Part shown: piece after piece, positions 1 through 13,180 of the stretch
Layout: the number at the start of each line of letters is the position of its first letter
Position numbering within the stretch: position 1 is the stretch's first letter
Position numbers and translations under genes: made by a program
The notes under the pieces: generated by a model
Seen by the model: only the letters and a program-made list of their open reading frames with translations
The model's database searches: none
Told to the model about the DNA's origin: nothing
DNA from: Strigamia acuminata
Taxonomy: Eukaryota > Arthropoda > Chilopoda > Geophilomorpha > Linotaeniidae
Direction of reading: 5' to 3'
DNA: 64,000 nt
Assembly (NCBI GenBank): GCA_949358305.1
Contig: OX442321.1
Coordinates: 1,178,001 to 1,242,000 of the forward strand

Positions 1-1026
1 ATATAACCGTAATTTCAATTTTGCAAATTGCAGAGACATCGCTGGCTCTTTGTTTCAGAACACACTTAAAATTCCATCAAACAATAGCAATCAAGCTAAT
101 TAACTTCCTCATCCGCCCTCCCAGCCCCCTCAGAAGTTTTGTGTTCAAAACCAGAATTTTTTTAAATTAATCAAAAATAATCTACTGTAAATGCTCTCAT
201 TAAGTGCAAGTTGCTAATTGAACGCGGTATCTTTCACAACGCAAGTCTAAATTGAACAAAAAGACAAAACTAAATGTCTAAATTGAAGAAAACGACTAAA
301 ATAAATGTCTAAATTGAAGAAAACGACTAAAATAAATGTCTAAATTGAACAAAACGCTTAAAATAAATGTCTAAATTGAAGAAAACGACTAAAATAAATG
401 TCTAAATTGAAGAAATCGACTAAAATAAACGTCTAAATTGACCAAACGATTGAAATCAATACCTAAATCTACGTAGTCAATAGCGCATTTACAATATTTG
501 CTCTCAAGAGTATTGGCAAAATGTATTTGAAAAAAATCTCACAATTACCTGACAGAAACTGAAACTGAAATAAACTTTCAACAAAAGTGCCATACTTATA
601 ATGCAGCTGTTTCTTCCAAGTTCCATTCCTCCACATAAGGTATTGCATGCTCAGACAGAAAGTAAACACTAAACACCCCAGTAATGATTACATGTAATAC
701 CTACTTAAGAAAAAAAAAATGAGTTGCGTGCCTCGGATTGCCCCTCCCATGGATCAATGAAAAAGGCCACCACCCTCTTGTATAGAATCGCTGTCACGCG
801 ACAAACCTAAAAAGGTATCTAGCCACTGCCATGCAAAGTATCAATTTCAAAATCAATGAGAGATTCAGAAATCTGTTATTGATAAAGTTGCAACTTGTTG
901 CCACTTAATGATGTTGTTGTTGTTACAACTAAATGACTAGCTTCGACGGATGCTGATCAAACGTTAAATTAACGTGAAATTAACATAGTACGAAGTATGT
1001 TCGTTCTTTCGCTCCGCTTTAAGATA
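1..1026. other. non-coding flank with 31-bp tandem array
   Basis: No exon is recognisable. About 244-460 is a tandem array of a roughly 31-bp unit built on the motif ctaaattgaagaaaacgact, about seven copies. The sequence before it (140-240) and after it (455-500) is shared with the array at 4840-5440, so the array sits inside a dispersed repeat. The remaining bases are AT-rich sequence with nothing recognised. Confidence 0.6.
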
Positions 1027-1575
1027 GGAGGCGCATTCAAAAACACGTAAACGGTCGTTTAAACCAGTTTGCACAAACTTTTAAACGAGATTCTCGTTTA
1101 AACGAGTTTTCTCGTTCAAATCACACATTTTGGCCACCATCTTGGATTTTCGTTAGATCGATTGCGACGATCAGCGATCGAAGTACAATTTTGTTAGTTG
1201 TTAAATTATTTTGAGTAAACAACAATATTAAACATCACTTCAGTAATTATTACCCGTATGCAACTTGCAGCGGGAAGATTACCTGGAACTTGATCTGGAA
1301 TCCGGGATTCCCGAATTTTTAGACAAAAAGTTTTGTTTCACTGCAAAACTTGATCTGGGATTCCATTAGATGTAAATATGTAGAAATGGAGCAGTGCGTC
1401 AATAATACACAAGTTGTTTATCAAATCATTACATTAGTTTATTTATTATTCATGGCAAAACCTAATGATAACCAACTAACGTCGAATCCCAGATCAAGTT
1501 TTGCAGTAAAACAAAACTTTTCGTCTAAAAATTCATTCGAGACAAAAATTTAAACGAAAAGTTATTGAATGCGTC
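1027..1575. mobile_element. palindromic MITE, TA-flanked
   Basis: The ends are inverted copies (GGAGGCGCATTCAA at the left, TTGAATGCGTC at the right), each flanked by TA. Internally 1317-1362 is the reverse complement of 1484-1531 (tttagac..gatctgggatt against aatcccagatc..gtctaaa). There is no long ORF. This fits a non-autonomous Tc1/mariner-like foldback element. The family is inferred only from the TA target. Confidence 0.6.
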
Positions 1576-2345
1576 TACTGTTTCTACGGCAAGAACATCT
1601 GCTAACCACCTCTAATTTTTTTGTGTGGTTCCTCCAGTTCTGGGTTAATTTCAATTTCGAGACAAAATTACAAGTATGGCTTATGGCGTTGAAGTTTTCG
1701 CTTTTGTTTGGGTTTTCCCAAAAGTCGACCCTTGTCAGCCGTTTGGAAGGTTGCCCATTTGGCTGTGCTACAATGATATTAGAATTTTATGAGATGATTA
1801 CAAAAGTTTTAATGCAAAATGCTAATCTTAGTTTAAATTGCAGACTGTAAAAGCAATTTCAATTCCTTACCACTAAAACAAATGAAAATTAACATATTTC
1901 AGGATGATAATATTCTTCAACATGTCTTCGCAGCGACTAATTTCTAATGGTGGAAATCAAAAAGAAAACTACCGGATGGTTCCGCCGTCTCTAGACACCA
2001 GAGAACAATAAAGCAAAGAGGAAATCGGAAGGCTCCATGTGCTAACTGCTAACTTCAACATAGGCAGTGTGCCAAACACGAGGCAAAATTTTCTCAAAAA
2101 TACTTTTCACTTTGCCTGCAGCAATAAATTCAAGTCTGTGGATCCTTTTCACACTTTTGTGATTCTCCTAGCTACCCTAAAAAGTTAAATTGGCTGTAGT
2201 CTAATCCAGCACTTCCACAGACCAGTGTCGGTCCACCACTACACCGTTGAAATGAAAAGAATAACGATTCTCAATTCTAAGATGCCATCGATTGTAAGAC
2301 GCACCCAGTTTTTTAAAGATGTTTTACGGATCAAATAGCCCTATA
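1576..2345. other. non-coding, nothing recognised
   Basis: There is a short ORF at 1569-1850 without recognisable homology. No repeat structure was found apart from the approach to the inverted-arm boundary near 2346. Confidence 0.4.
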
Positions 2346-2482
2346 GAAATAGAAGTATGGTCACCAAGGCGTATCATCGAGGTCTACCCTGGTCGTGATG
2401 GATGTACTCGAGCATGCAAGACGCTAATTGAACGTGGTATCTTTTACAACGAAGGTCTAAATTGAACAAAAAGACAAAACTA

Positions 2483-2705
2483 TACTCAAAACCACCACAA
2501 CGTTGACCTATTTCAGCCGGTTTACGCCTAACCTGTGTACTGTGTTCTACTACGCGGAAAAGTAGTTCTGTGTCAAAGCATCACCTTTGACAATGTTGGT
2601 AATTGATCACAATGTCTGGAGTTCGATTACAATTCTGGTGTTTTGGGCTACTTTTTTGTGCCACTACACCAGTGAAATAGATCAACGTTGTGGTGGTTTT
2701 GAGTA
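2483..2705. mobile_element. palindromic MITE (left-arm copy)
   Basis: Terminal inverted repeats of about 35 bp begin TACTCAAAACCACCACAACG and end in the complementary sequence, flanked by TA (2481-2482 and 2706-2707). It interrupts a 31-bp tandem array. The interior carries the motif accagaattg/actggtgtagtg, which is shared with the larger MITEs at 8752 and 9453. The right-arm copy is 34556-34778. Confidence 0.75.
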
Positions 2706-2830
2706 TACGTAAATGTCTAAATTAAAAAAAAAGACAAACTAAATGTCTGAATTGAAGAAAACGACTAAAATAAATGTCTAAATTGAAGAAAACGACTAAA
2801 ATAAATGTCTAAATTGAAGAAAACGACAGT
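2706..2830. repeat. 31-bp tandem array, short
   Basis: About four units of the motif taaattgaagaaaacgacta. The right-arm counterpart (about 34285-34550) has more units, so copy number differs between the arms. Confidence 0.7.
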
Positions 2831-3541
2831 CTGTACTGCCTCGAATAAACGCCGGGTTCAAATAGGCAACAAAAATACCTGCCCACTACATTCCATAGTT
2901 TATGAAGCACTACGTTCTGCACCATTAAACATTTATGAACATTCAGTCTGAGGATTGTTTTATGACCACGATAAGTGTCAAAAATACAAAATACTTAGTA
3001 AATGCATTTGAAATCACTGAAGTCTGACTGACATTTTGACAGATGTGTAGGACCATCTTTGGACCAATTAATCCTTCCAACTGCTTCAATATTGCGTGTG
3101 ATTTTAATTTCAACCTGAACCATTAATATGAATAAGAGAATCCAATTCAGGTGATCACATTACAAATTTATAACAGTAATTACTTAATGACTGATTTGGC
3201 TCTCCCAACAACTCTCATCTACTGAATCTATACTTAGATTCTACAAAAATCTATATGCAGTCACAACCAACTCTAATTTACTGTTAACAACAATAAATGC
3301 ATTCAATTTTCAAAGGTTTATTTCATTTAATTAATCTATACAAATGTTGTACACACAACACCCATTAAGACTGATGTGCCAAACTAAATGGAAATAGAAC
3401 TCAAAGATGATTGGCCAATTTTCTGACACAATGATGACATCATTGCACCACTTCCATGTAATTATTACTGGGAAAGTGCTTATTTCTGGTGTAGACAGTG
3501 TTGCAATGATTGACACATGTTTATAAGACAGTTTACATATA

Positions 3542-4116
3542 CGAAGTGGCTACGTTCATGTCCGACGTGAACGTATTATTTTCATGACGCGCTGTGATTG
3601 GTTGAGAGATGCACTGAAATACATTGATGAAAATCCTCATTTCGTCGACTTTGCTAAAAACTGATAAGGTTAGGTCTGGGAAGCTAAAACCTCGAGAACA
3701 TCAAATTTGAGAAAACTTACGTCGAGGAAACGAATCGACATCAATGGGTCACTGTGGATCTCCATCATTTTAGCGATTTCATTTTAGCAATTTCATTTTA
3801 GCGAACACGTCATTTTAGCGACACAAAAACCTAGGTTTAATTCCTAAGAAGGGCTAACAAGGGGGGGGCTGCGTCCCCCCTTGACCCCCGCGAACCTAAC
3901 CTTACTGGTTTTTTGATGAAAACCACTTTTTTGAGCCGGCTTGTCGCTAAAACCTAGGCTTTTGTGTCGCTAAAATGACATGTTTGCTAAAATGGGACTT
4001 TTTTGGTAAAAATCGCTAAAATGATCGTCGCTAAAATGACTATAACCGGTCTCAGCCAATCACAGCGCGTCATGAAAATAATATGTTCACGTCGGACCTG
4101 AACGTAGCCACTGCCT
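3542..4116. mobile_element. palindromic MITE with inner insertion
   Basis: Inverted ends contain AGTGGCTACGTTCA and TGAACGTAGCCACT, followed by long complementary stretches around tcatgacgcgctgtgattgg. The ends are flanked by TA. The right-arm copy (33293-33567) is 275 bp. This copy is about 575 bp because of an extra segment at about 3749-4050. Confidence 0.7.
3749..4050. mobile_element. left-arm-only insertion with inverted repeats
   Basis: This roughly 300-bp segment is missing from the right arm, where the flanks meet as caatgggcctcagcc. It contains mirrored copies of tgtcgctaaaatgac and aacctagg, plus repeated cattttagcg motifs and a G8 run. The exact termini and target duplication are unclear, so no superfamily is proposed. 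Confidence 0.55.
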
Positions 4117-4839
4117 TACATATAACTAGTCCCCGGATAAATGCATAAATGCATACTTCATATGTATATTGCATATATAGCCGAAATTGGCTTAAATTGT
4201 GTAGGTTAATGTCACTTACCCATCCAGAATTCAGAATTGATAAAGACTGTATATTTCAATCAATATTTGTTCAATTTCACTCCATACCTCAAACCTTCAC
4301 TCTAAAGAAAACAAAATCACATTTCATTGTGATTTAAATAAAAAAAACTGATTGGTTCCAGCAATGTCAAGACAATCCAACAGGCAGACATTCTTATTTC
4401 GTGCATGACTTGTCTTGAAAAAGTTAATTTTGAATTACATCCTCATTTCAGGCAGATTTATTTTTCATGACAATAAGAAGTTATTCATGCATCAGTTGTA
4501 CAGTACACTTCTGATGGCATTTTTAAGCAGAGAAGAATTTATTTTTGCACATCCAACACTAGTAGGGAAAAAAAAGAATTAATCAGTGCACCTGACAACA
4601 CGTTTTGCAAGATTCATGTTGGTTAATTACATTTGTACAGGTGTGCTCTAACAGAGTAAACAAAACTTGCTCAGCTTGCTTCTTGCACCGGTAACACAGT
4701 GAATTACTTCTCCACAACCTCCTACACAGAGAATAGAGTTACCATATGTCCTCTTTTGTCCGGAAATGTAATCTTGTTCAAGGTCTTACATTTCCGTCCA
4801 GGCAGATTTTTTACATGTGAATGACTCCGCATTTTTTTA

Positions 4840-5440
4840 GTTTGGTGTTCAAAACCAGAATTTTTTTGAATTTAGTGCTCCAAAAATAATCGACTGTAAA
4901 TGCTCTCTTTAATTGCGAGATGCCAATTAACGCAGGTCTAAATTGAACAAAAAGACAAAAAGAAATACCTAAATTGAATAAAACAACTAAAATAAACGTC
5001 TAAATTGAACAAAACGACTAAAATAAACGTCTAAATTGAACAAAACGACTAAAATAAATGCCTAAATTGTTCAAAACGACTAAAATAAACATCTAAATTG
5101 AACAAAATGACTAAAATAAATGTCTAAAATGAACAAAACGACTAAAATAAATGTCTAAATTGAACAAAACGACTAAAAGAAATGTCTAAATTGAACAAAA
5201 CGACTAAAATAAATGCCTAAATTGAACAAAACGACTAAAATAAATGTCTAAATTGAACAAAACGACTAAAATAAATGCCTAAATTGAACAAATCGACTAA
5301 AATAAAAGCCTAACTTGAACAAAACTAAAATAAATGTCTAAATTGACCAAACGATTGAAATCAATAGCTAAATCTACGTTGTCAATACAGCATGGGCGTT
5401 CTATCAGAGCATTTACAATGTTTGCTATTTTTCATGCGAT
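4840..5440. repeat. 31-bp tandem array within dispersed repeat
   Basis: About 13 units of a 30-31-bp repeat (core tctaaattgaacaaaacgac) occupy about 4930-5350. They are framed by the same leader (gtgttcaaaaccagaattttt) and trailer (tctacgt..gtcaata) as the array at 244-460. The right-arm version (about 32270-32580) has only about five units. Confidence 0.8.
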
Positions 5441-6046
5441 CGAAGGTTCATTTTAAAGACTACTTTAGAAAATGTTCCACTCCCCAGGGTCAAAATGGGT
5501 GCTGAAATTGGCTGGTTGGGCCCTTTGATTGGTGGCGATGGGCCAGTAAATTTAAAATTGAAGAAGTGTCCTCTTTTCTTATGGAGGACATACAGTAACT
5601 CATTCCTAGGATCTTGACGCCAAATTCAAACTGCACATTCCTTTTTGTGACACAGCAAAAGAGACAGCCAAAAAACGACTCGCTGTGAGCAATAAAATGA
5701 TAACTCATTCAAACTTTTATTTTATGTAAAAACAGCACTAACTTTTTGCTGCACAACATCTGTATTCATTGTGCTACTGGCATAAGCATACTAAGCTGTT
5801 CCAATACCCAAACAGCACAAAACCTTTCAATTTAATGTACAGCAAGTGTCCTTTGTACAAAGTTCCGTTCCGAGAACCCGTTTGCAAGTCTAATTGTCCA
5901 TAAGTCCAGCAAAGATGTACAAAGTGGACAAATTGTTAATCCTAATTAAAGAAAACATTCTTCCTCTTAGAAATTAACCCTACCGCCCCAACCTAGGGTC
6001 AATTTTGACCCCGGAAAGTGCGTCTTAGAATCGAAGAAATACAATA

Positions 6047-6463
6047 CCGTATTACCTCACATTAAGCTGCATGCCGGTATAATTCGAGTTATACCGACAT
6101 CCCGATAAACCTCGTTTATAACGGCATGCCGGTGTAAGTGAGTACGAATTTTTTTTTAAAGAATTTAGCCAAAACAACCAAAAAAATCATTTTTAGATGT
6201 CCAAAATGTAGGAAATTTGTATAACATTTCCCAAATTTTAGTAGTAATCTTCAGAATATCAATAAAACTGAAATTTTAGACCCAAAATTCAATATAATTA
6301 TTCATCTGGGCTCCTTAAAAAAAAAACAAGAAAAAAAAGTTTTTCACTTATACCAGCATGTTTCATTTTATATCAGCATGCCGGTATACACTTTTTGGAC
6401 AAAATTTTAAAAACCTGCTAAACCCATGCCCAACGGCATGCCGCTTTATGTGAGGTAATACGG
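6047..6463. mobile_element. MITE inserted only in left arm
   Basis: Terminal inverted repeats start CCGTATTACCTCACAT and include GCATGCCGGTATA-like sequence at both ends. The flanking TA is duplicated (6045-6046, 6464-6465). The right arm near 31615-31625 reads continuously through the same flanks with a single TA, so it is the empty site. It is non-coding. TIR plus TA suggests Tc1/mariner, inferred. Confidence 0.85.
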
Positions 6464-7487
6464 TATACTCTAGCCAACTGTAACTTGGGCCTATTTCCTA
6501 CTGGATGAGCCTCAATAATCCTAACTGTAGTCTGTGTGCTACCACCAAGAAAAATAGTTCAGTTTGGTTTTAAATTTATTTTATTATTTTTATCATTGAA
6601 ATGATGTAATATTGTTTGTATTTTATCAGAAAATGTATCTCCCAAGTCATAAATAGGCCAAAGTTACAGTTGGCCAGAGTACAGTTTGACTTTTCACTCT
6701 CTATCAAACTTACCCCGTGCATTAACAATTCTGTTAGAAGCCGGAGTTGACCGAGACAACAAAATGACCCAACCTCGTCCTTTCAATGTCTATGCGTTCC
6801 ATTCCCCGATGTTCCGATTGTTCAGACCTCAGAAATGTGCCCGTTTGAGATAGTACCCAGTTGGGAGAGGATCAACTCCAAAGATTGATTTCTATGTCCA
6901 GATTACACAGCTTACACTGTATACACAAATTCCAAACAAACTTTAGATAAAGTGCATGTAACTGAGAACAGGTGCACCGAATTCCTACATATTTAAATTT
7001 CAATACAAACAACTATGGCAATAAACACAGTCATCCTTTCAATAGGATTTTTAAAAACAACTCGAGCTCTTTGTGATTTCAATGTACTCAGCAAGTGTGT
7101 TAAATGTTGTTCAAGACAAAGTCCACTGCACGTTAATCGTGCTGCCAATCTACAGACAATAAAGTGCACATTTCATTTCTGCACTTGTGGAAATACAATA
7201 GCCAAGATTGCCTCCTCCCACACAAGGAAGGAAATAGCACGATTGCCAGTTGCTGCTTCTGGTAGAATTCAATTTATTGTTTGTGGGTTGAATACGACAG
7301 CAATACTCCAACTGGATGCAGACGATTGATTGCATGTCAAAAGTCACATTGAATGTAATAAAGAGAAAAGTTTTACTATAACACCGACAAAATTGACCGT
7401 TTTCATGAATCAAGAAGTACAGGCATGCAATTAAACCAAAGTATTAATTATCACCGCCAGGTGACAATAACAGAAATTATTTTCATA

Positions 7488-7646
7488 CAGTAGTGGTCAA
7501 AAGTATGCATCCAAACGGTTTTTTTTTAATAACTTTGATTTGGATTTGCCAAACGGTTTGTAATTTTAACCACTTATTACCAGCACTTAATAAAATATTC
7601 ATACAAAAAATTAGATCAATCCATTAATAACTTTTGACCACTACTG
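7488..7646. mobile_element. 159-bp Tc1-like MITE (left-arm copy)
   Basis: TIRs CAGTAGTGGTCAAAAGT and its complement are flanked by TA at 7486-7487 and 7647-7648. The CAGTxGTGGTCAAAAGT end is typical of Tc1 elements. The right-arm copy of identical length is 28131-28289. Confidence 0.85.
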
Positions 7647-8751
7647 TACACATTTTGCCCACACCATCATAGGTTAAATTTGTGAAAAACTCCTCAACAC
7701 AGACCCAAGACCATCTGTGAGAAAGGTTTATCGTGTTTAAGACTGGTTGGAATTTACAAAACATCACAAACCACTGAAGATGGCTGGGAACAACCGAAAG
7801 GCCTAAGGAAAGACTAGCTTATTTTAATTCTTTTTAATAAAATTTACTGTATTTCTTCGATTCTAAGATGCGCCACTTTCCCCATTCGTAGCAGCGAAAA
7901 TTACTCGCATACCTGCGCAAACGTTGGCGGGTAAATTGCAGGAAGATTATAAACATTTCTAAAAACCGATGGCGACTTAGAATCAAAGAAATATGTTAAT
8001 TCTTAAAGGTTCGGTTTTCTGCCGTAACAATTTGATGCGTGTTTACATATACTTCCAAATCTCGCTCGTCTCGTAATCTCGGTCTTGGAGATCTCAGTCC
8101 TTTTTAGTCGCAGGATCTCGGTTGTGGCAAAACAAGATTTCATTACGAAATACAATAAAAAACGTACAATCCACCTTACAAGTCGTAATTTGATTTGTAC
8201 GTTTGTTTTTTGTAACGGTTATGACATTTAAATCGATCACTTTACATTGGAGGGTTTCATTAATTAAGGCAATTTTGTAATTCTGCAATTTTAGCAATTT
8301 AGCAATTTTGGATTTGTCACATGATATCACTTCCCCCAATCATATGCATAATTGCAAAAATGCAAGAGAGAAAAAATACACAATCACAAAATCAAAGGTA
8401 GTTTTGACAAAATAGTGATAGCCAAGCTCAATCTAACTTGTAAGTGGCCATCATAAATTGTGATTGTGAGTGCAAAAACAATCTCTTAATTTTGCAATTT
8501 TCTAAATATTTAAATAGTTACATGACTTCCTGTTAGCCATATTGGGCTTTAGTTGGATCCAACCAATTCAAAAAGGTAGGGCAAAATAACAAGTTCAATT
8601 TATGTGATGAAACTAATTTATTTTAAATAAAGTGTATTTCAATACTCACAGATTACACCAGAATAATTTCTTGAGTTTCCTAGCTGTTGTACAGTCGAGG
8701 ACGCTTCAGAAAATTGATGATAATACAAATTGGTCGCTTACAAGTTAGAAA

Positions 8752-9175
8752 TACTCTTGTTCGACTCAAAAAGGTGGCCTTCTCCCATTGGTCGAGCCAT
8801 ATCACTGGTGTAGTAATCCAAAAATATAGACCCAAACACCAGAAATGCATTACAATGTACAGACATTGTAATCGATTTGCCTAGGTAACAGCCAAAATTT
8901 CAAAATAGTTTGCTTTCCAGACAAAGCAACCAATAAACAGAACCAACATGAGTTTTACATTCATATGTGCATAAAACTTTATTTCCTAAATGGAAATAAC
9001 TTTTTATAATAAAATACAATTAAAATTACAGTATATAATTTAAATGGTCATAATAATCTAAAAAATAAATAAAAATAAAAACTACTTCTCCTAGTAGTAG
9101 TAATACAGAATGGAGTTAGGAGTAATGCGGCTCGGCCAATGGGAGAAGGCCACCCTTTTGAATCAAACTTTTTGT
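8752..9175. mobile_element. palindromic MITE, family M1 (left arm)
   Basis: The left end (tactcttgttcgactcaaaa, then ggtggccttctcccattgg) is mirrored at about 9130-9175. The interior has the shared motif acaccagaaatgcattacaat and gacattgtaatcgatt. The right-arm copy, 27087-27488, has better ends. The left-arm 3' end is degenerate (ttttgaatcaaac). Confidence 0.7.
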
Positions 9176-9452
9176 TCACCCTGTATAATGAAACCCCCTA
9201 TTGTGAAAGCAGAAAAAAGAGTTTTTGCTCTAAGCAATGTCTATTTATTTCAAAATCCCGCCCAAAAACGAGCATTCTTGTGAAGCATGTATAAAAATGT
9301 GAAAAGTAAAGTAGTTAAGCTAAAAAAAAATTTTAAAAAAAGTTTTAATTGTAAAATCGACCAAATCTATAAAATCTTGTTTTGTGTCTCGGTCTCGTAC
9401 GAGATCTCATATCGGAAAACCGAGACGTGAAAACGGCCGAGATGCTGGAAGT

Positions 9453-9873
9453 ATATACTCTTGTTGCACTCAAAAAGGACACTCATTCCTATTGGTCGAG
9501 CCATTTTACTGGTGTAGCAATCCGAAAAAGTAGACCCAAACACCAGAATTGCATTACAATGTACAGACATTGTAATCGATTGCCTAGGTAACCACCAAAA
9601 TTTCAAAATTGTGTTGCTTTCCAGACAAAGCAACCAATAAACAGAACAAACATTAGTTTTACATTTAGATGTGCATAAAACTATTTAAAAAATGGAAATA
9701 ACATTTTTAAATAAAAAAAAAAAAAATTATATCAACTTAAATAGTCATAACAATCACAATAATAAATAAAACTCAAAACTACTGCTCCTAGCAGTAGTAT
9801 ACAGTCTGGAGTTAGTAGTAATGAGGCTCGACCAATAGGACTGACTGTCCTTTTTGAGTGCAACAAGAATATA
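9453..9873. mobile_element. palindromic MITE, family M1 (second copy, left arm)
   Basis: The ends are tatactcttgttgcactcaa and its complement, with inner mirrored cattcctattggtcgagcc-type sequence. The interior is clearly homologous to the element at 8752. The right-arm copy is about 26097-26514. There is no coding capacity. Confidence 0.75.
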
Positions 9874-10899
9874 GTGTTTACATCAGTTGTACAGTGGTTG
9901 CAACCTATAGCTGCAACCTAGGCAGCATTAAATACAGAGGCTTGAAGCAGCATCAAGCCTCAAATATAATAACTTGGACTGAGAGCACTTATCAAAAACA
10001 TTTTGGTTTTTGCCGGGTCCTAATTAGTCGACAATTGGCACATAACACATTGCTAGATTTGAAAGCATTCATTCTGATAAATTTAAGTTATTTGCTTCAG
10101 GAATAATGTAAATAGCAAGAAAAGTTACAATTTTCTTTACAAAATCTAAAGAATTGCAATTTTCCTACAATGAAAATAAATTCTAGCAGACTATAACATT
10201 TTAGTTGAAGCTTACTACCCCCTCAATTGAGTGTCCCAGTACAGGCACGGTGAGCAAGAAACACTTTCAAACATCTTTGTTTCAATCTATTTCCCAGAGC
10301 CAGATTAAGACTGTCGCCAAGTATTGAAACCTTGAGAAGTAGACAGCTCTTTAAAACACGACAAAAAAGCACGATACAAAAAACTCTTTAAAACTTAAAT
10401 CCCAAAAACCAAAACAAATCCACATCAAATAAATAAGAAATTGCCTCAAATCCAAAATGGTACATGAGCAGACTATTTCCTTTTGGGACCCCTTTTCGTT
10501 CATCACATTTTTACGTGTACATGGTACAAATCAAACATTTTTCGCGACCCCCACATTCATATTTAAGAAACCCTATCCTAACCACGAACCAAGGATAACA
10601 TGTTCAGAGCGTTTTGCCGCTGATGGTGCCACATAATTTATAGCCGCACTGTATTCTGGGATGACAACGAGTAACAAACATGCTCGGTTAGCAAGCAATG
10701 CATCATATGTAGACCCTGGATATATATGCAAAATAAATTTCGTTATATGCGCATATAATATGCACCAAAAATTCCAATATATGCAAAAAAAATTGAAATA
10801 TGCTGTCATCCAATCAGCACACAGAACAAATCAATACAAAATAATACAGGATACGTGTCCATACCTTAACCCAAATATTACTCAGTTTAAACTATAAAG

Positions 10900-11125
10900 C
10901 TCCCTAGTACTCGTACAAAGTGTATTTTTTATATATAAATGCATGCTTTTGTCCAACAAAACATTTTTTTTACTCAAAAATGCATTTTTTTGTGTGTGAA
11001 AATGCATTTTTTCACATGGAAATGCAATTTGTTCACAGAAAAATACAACTTTTCAGCTCAAAATTTATTTCTCATCAAAATACATTTTCCCAACTTGCAA
11101 ATGTATTATTTCCAATTGAAAATGA
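10900..11125. repeat. degenerate ~20-bp A/T repeat (tgcattttt type)
   Basis: Repeated aaaatgcatttttt-like units, spaced about 20 bp apart. The motif class also occurs in the 41-kb minisatellite and in the hAT MITE at 50531. The right-arm counterpart (25190-25300) is shorter. The left arm has roughly 270 extra bases at about 10690-10970. Confidence 0.5.
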
Positions 11126-13180
11126 TGGATACCATTTCCAAATATTCATAGGCCTACCTGTGCCCTGGGCCCCCAAAATCAAAGGTCAATTCCAACAAAC
11201 AAATATTAAAACCCAACATTAAATATTCAACATACATTTTTTAAAAAAAAATACTAAATGCTCCACTTTAAAACCTTTCGAGCTATTTATCCCAACTTAT
11301 CCATCGCATAGAAAATAATAAAAAAAAAAATAAGGTCGTTAAAATACTCCACCAGACTTCTGAATTATTAACATGAAAAATTTCTGCTTCCTTCAATTTC
11401 CGCCAAAAAAAGGCTTAAAAATCTTCTATTCAAAACCTTAACAGAATAAACACACCATTTGTAGGTCGAGGAAGTTATTCATCAACTGCAAGGTGTTTGA
11501 AAAATGATCTATTTTGAACAGGTGCCAACACAACCACTCGCTCCACTCCCGTGCCCTTTCAATCTCCGTTGAAAAACGCGGCCAATACAACGAAGGGTGT
11601 GTCTCTTGACGTAGACAAAAACCACACAAAAACCCATCACCGATTCCCACGTCTTCCGCGTCAATTTTTCATTTCCCACTGTTTTAAACCCTAAAATGTC
11701 AACCAAAATTTATTCCGAGCGATCGATTGATCATTTCTGATCAACATTTTTCGCTTCCATCGCTGGAATTTTCTCATTATCATTTATAGTCGCGCGCTGG
11801 AAACGTGAGGTCATCGTCGTAGTTCAGCGCGCATTGCATGCGGGGCCGGTCTGCACTTAGCCACAAAAAAAGAACGGTTTCCTGCTCAACTAACTCCTTT
11901 TCAAAACTGATAACGATGCTAACACACGACTGAAAAAGAATAAAAACATCGCAAATTTCCGCTTTACGTCCATCAATCGAATAATGGAGATCTCGATAAT
12001 TCTTTTTTCCATTTTAAATCGCCGTTCGTTAGTGACGGTTAATTTCCACCTCGTTTTCGAACAATTATTGCATTTAACGCTCGATTCGTTCAAATATTCA
12101 TCAATGTGTCGTAAAAACATTAAGTTTCACAATTCCACGTGTCATTTTCGCAATAATAAACACAGATAAGACGAATTAGAAATTTAAAAAAAAAAAAATT
12201 GAGAATTGGAATTTTCCGTATCGCCATTTCGCAATACCTGTAGTATAAAACGAGTCTTTTGTTATTTGCATACAATTAAACGTAATCCCATTTATCTCCG
12301 CCTTAAATCACAGATTTAGTGATAACTTAATAAATAGAAATTTTTCTCGATAAAATATTCTCGAAAAATCCGAAAAATAATTTAAAAAATGCGATAATTT
12401 CGGTCCTTGAGCGCCATTTCATCCCCTAGTGATAAAATTAAAAGTTTCGCAACGATTCAAATGAATCATAAATTTAATTCGGATATACATTTTCAAATAG
12501 TTCCGTGATTCAACCAAAAACAAGGAAAACGTAATTCCCCTCTAAAAATAAACACACAAATAAACGAATAAATAAATAAATAAATAAATTTAAAAAAAAA
12601 AAAAATAATTTTTTTAAAAATTGCAATAAACAAGCTCAAGGTGGAAATTACCGCCATTTTGTGTCACAAACCAAACGAAGCATTCAATTCTCGCTTACAA
12701 ACAACATCCGTGCAGCACTGACACGAAAACCACTTGTTAAATAAAAAAAAAAAAGTAAATAAACAAATTGCAACAAGTCGAGTTAACTTGCCAACAAAAT
12801 AGTTTCAATTCTGACCACTTGGGATTCAAATTCCGCAACAAAAACCAAGCCTAACTTTCGTCGCAATAACAAACACAAATGCACATAATACAGGAAACAA
12901 ATGGAGCAACAAATGGGTCCAATTACCGGATGTTATCTTTCGGCCATTTATTTCCTAAACGACAAAAACGACGGGACAAAAACGAAATTTTTCTTACTCA
13001 CTGCACCACGTCTTGCCAAGAGGCCGAATTTTCGCAACTATTTGAGCTCGCTTTCATCATCGCTTTTGCACTTTAATCTATCGAATAAAAAATGCAGAAA
13101 CAAAAAATTAATAAAAAAAAAAATATTAATTTGACATGGAAAAATTTGACCGGTCAGAGATCAAGTCGCAGTCAATTGAA

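Larger units (their letters stand above)
2346..13180 (+). repeat. left arm of giant inverted duplication (block 1)
   Basis: Read backwards, this block matches 23133-34914 almost base for base wherever I compared it. Anchor points are 2346-2410 with 34850-34914, 7015-7330 with 29007-29321, and 13100-13180 with 23133-23210. It is AT-rich, non-coding and full of MITEs, listed separately. Short ORFs at 7015-7329, 11890-12120 and 12879-13134 exist in both arms but show no protein-family features. A second, shorter homologous block (15580 to about 16530) contains METAP1 exons 6-10. Confidence 0.9.

Noticed and set aside
244-5440. Possible CRISPR array
   Set aside because: Units are directly adjacent and the whole 31-bp period varies together. 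There are no unique spacers, and the context is eukaryotic.
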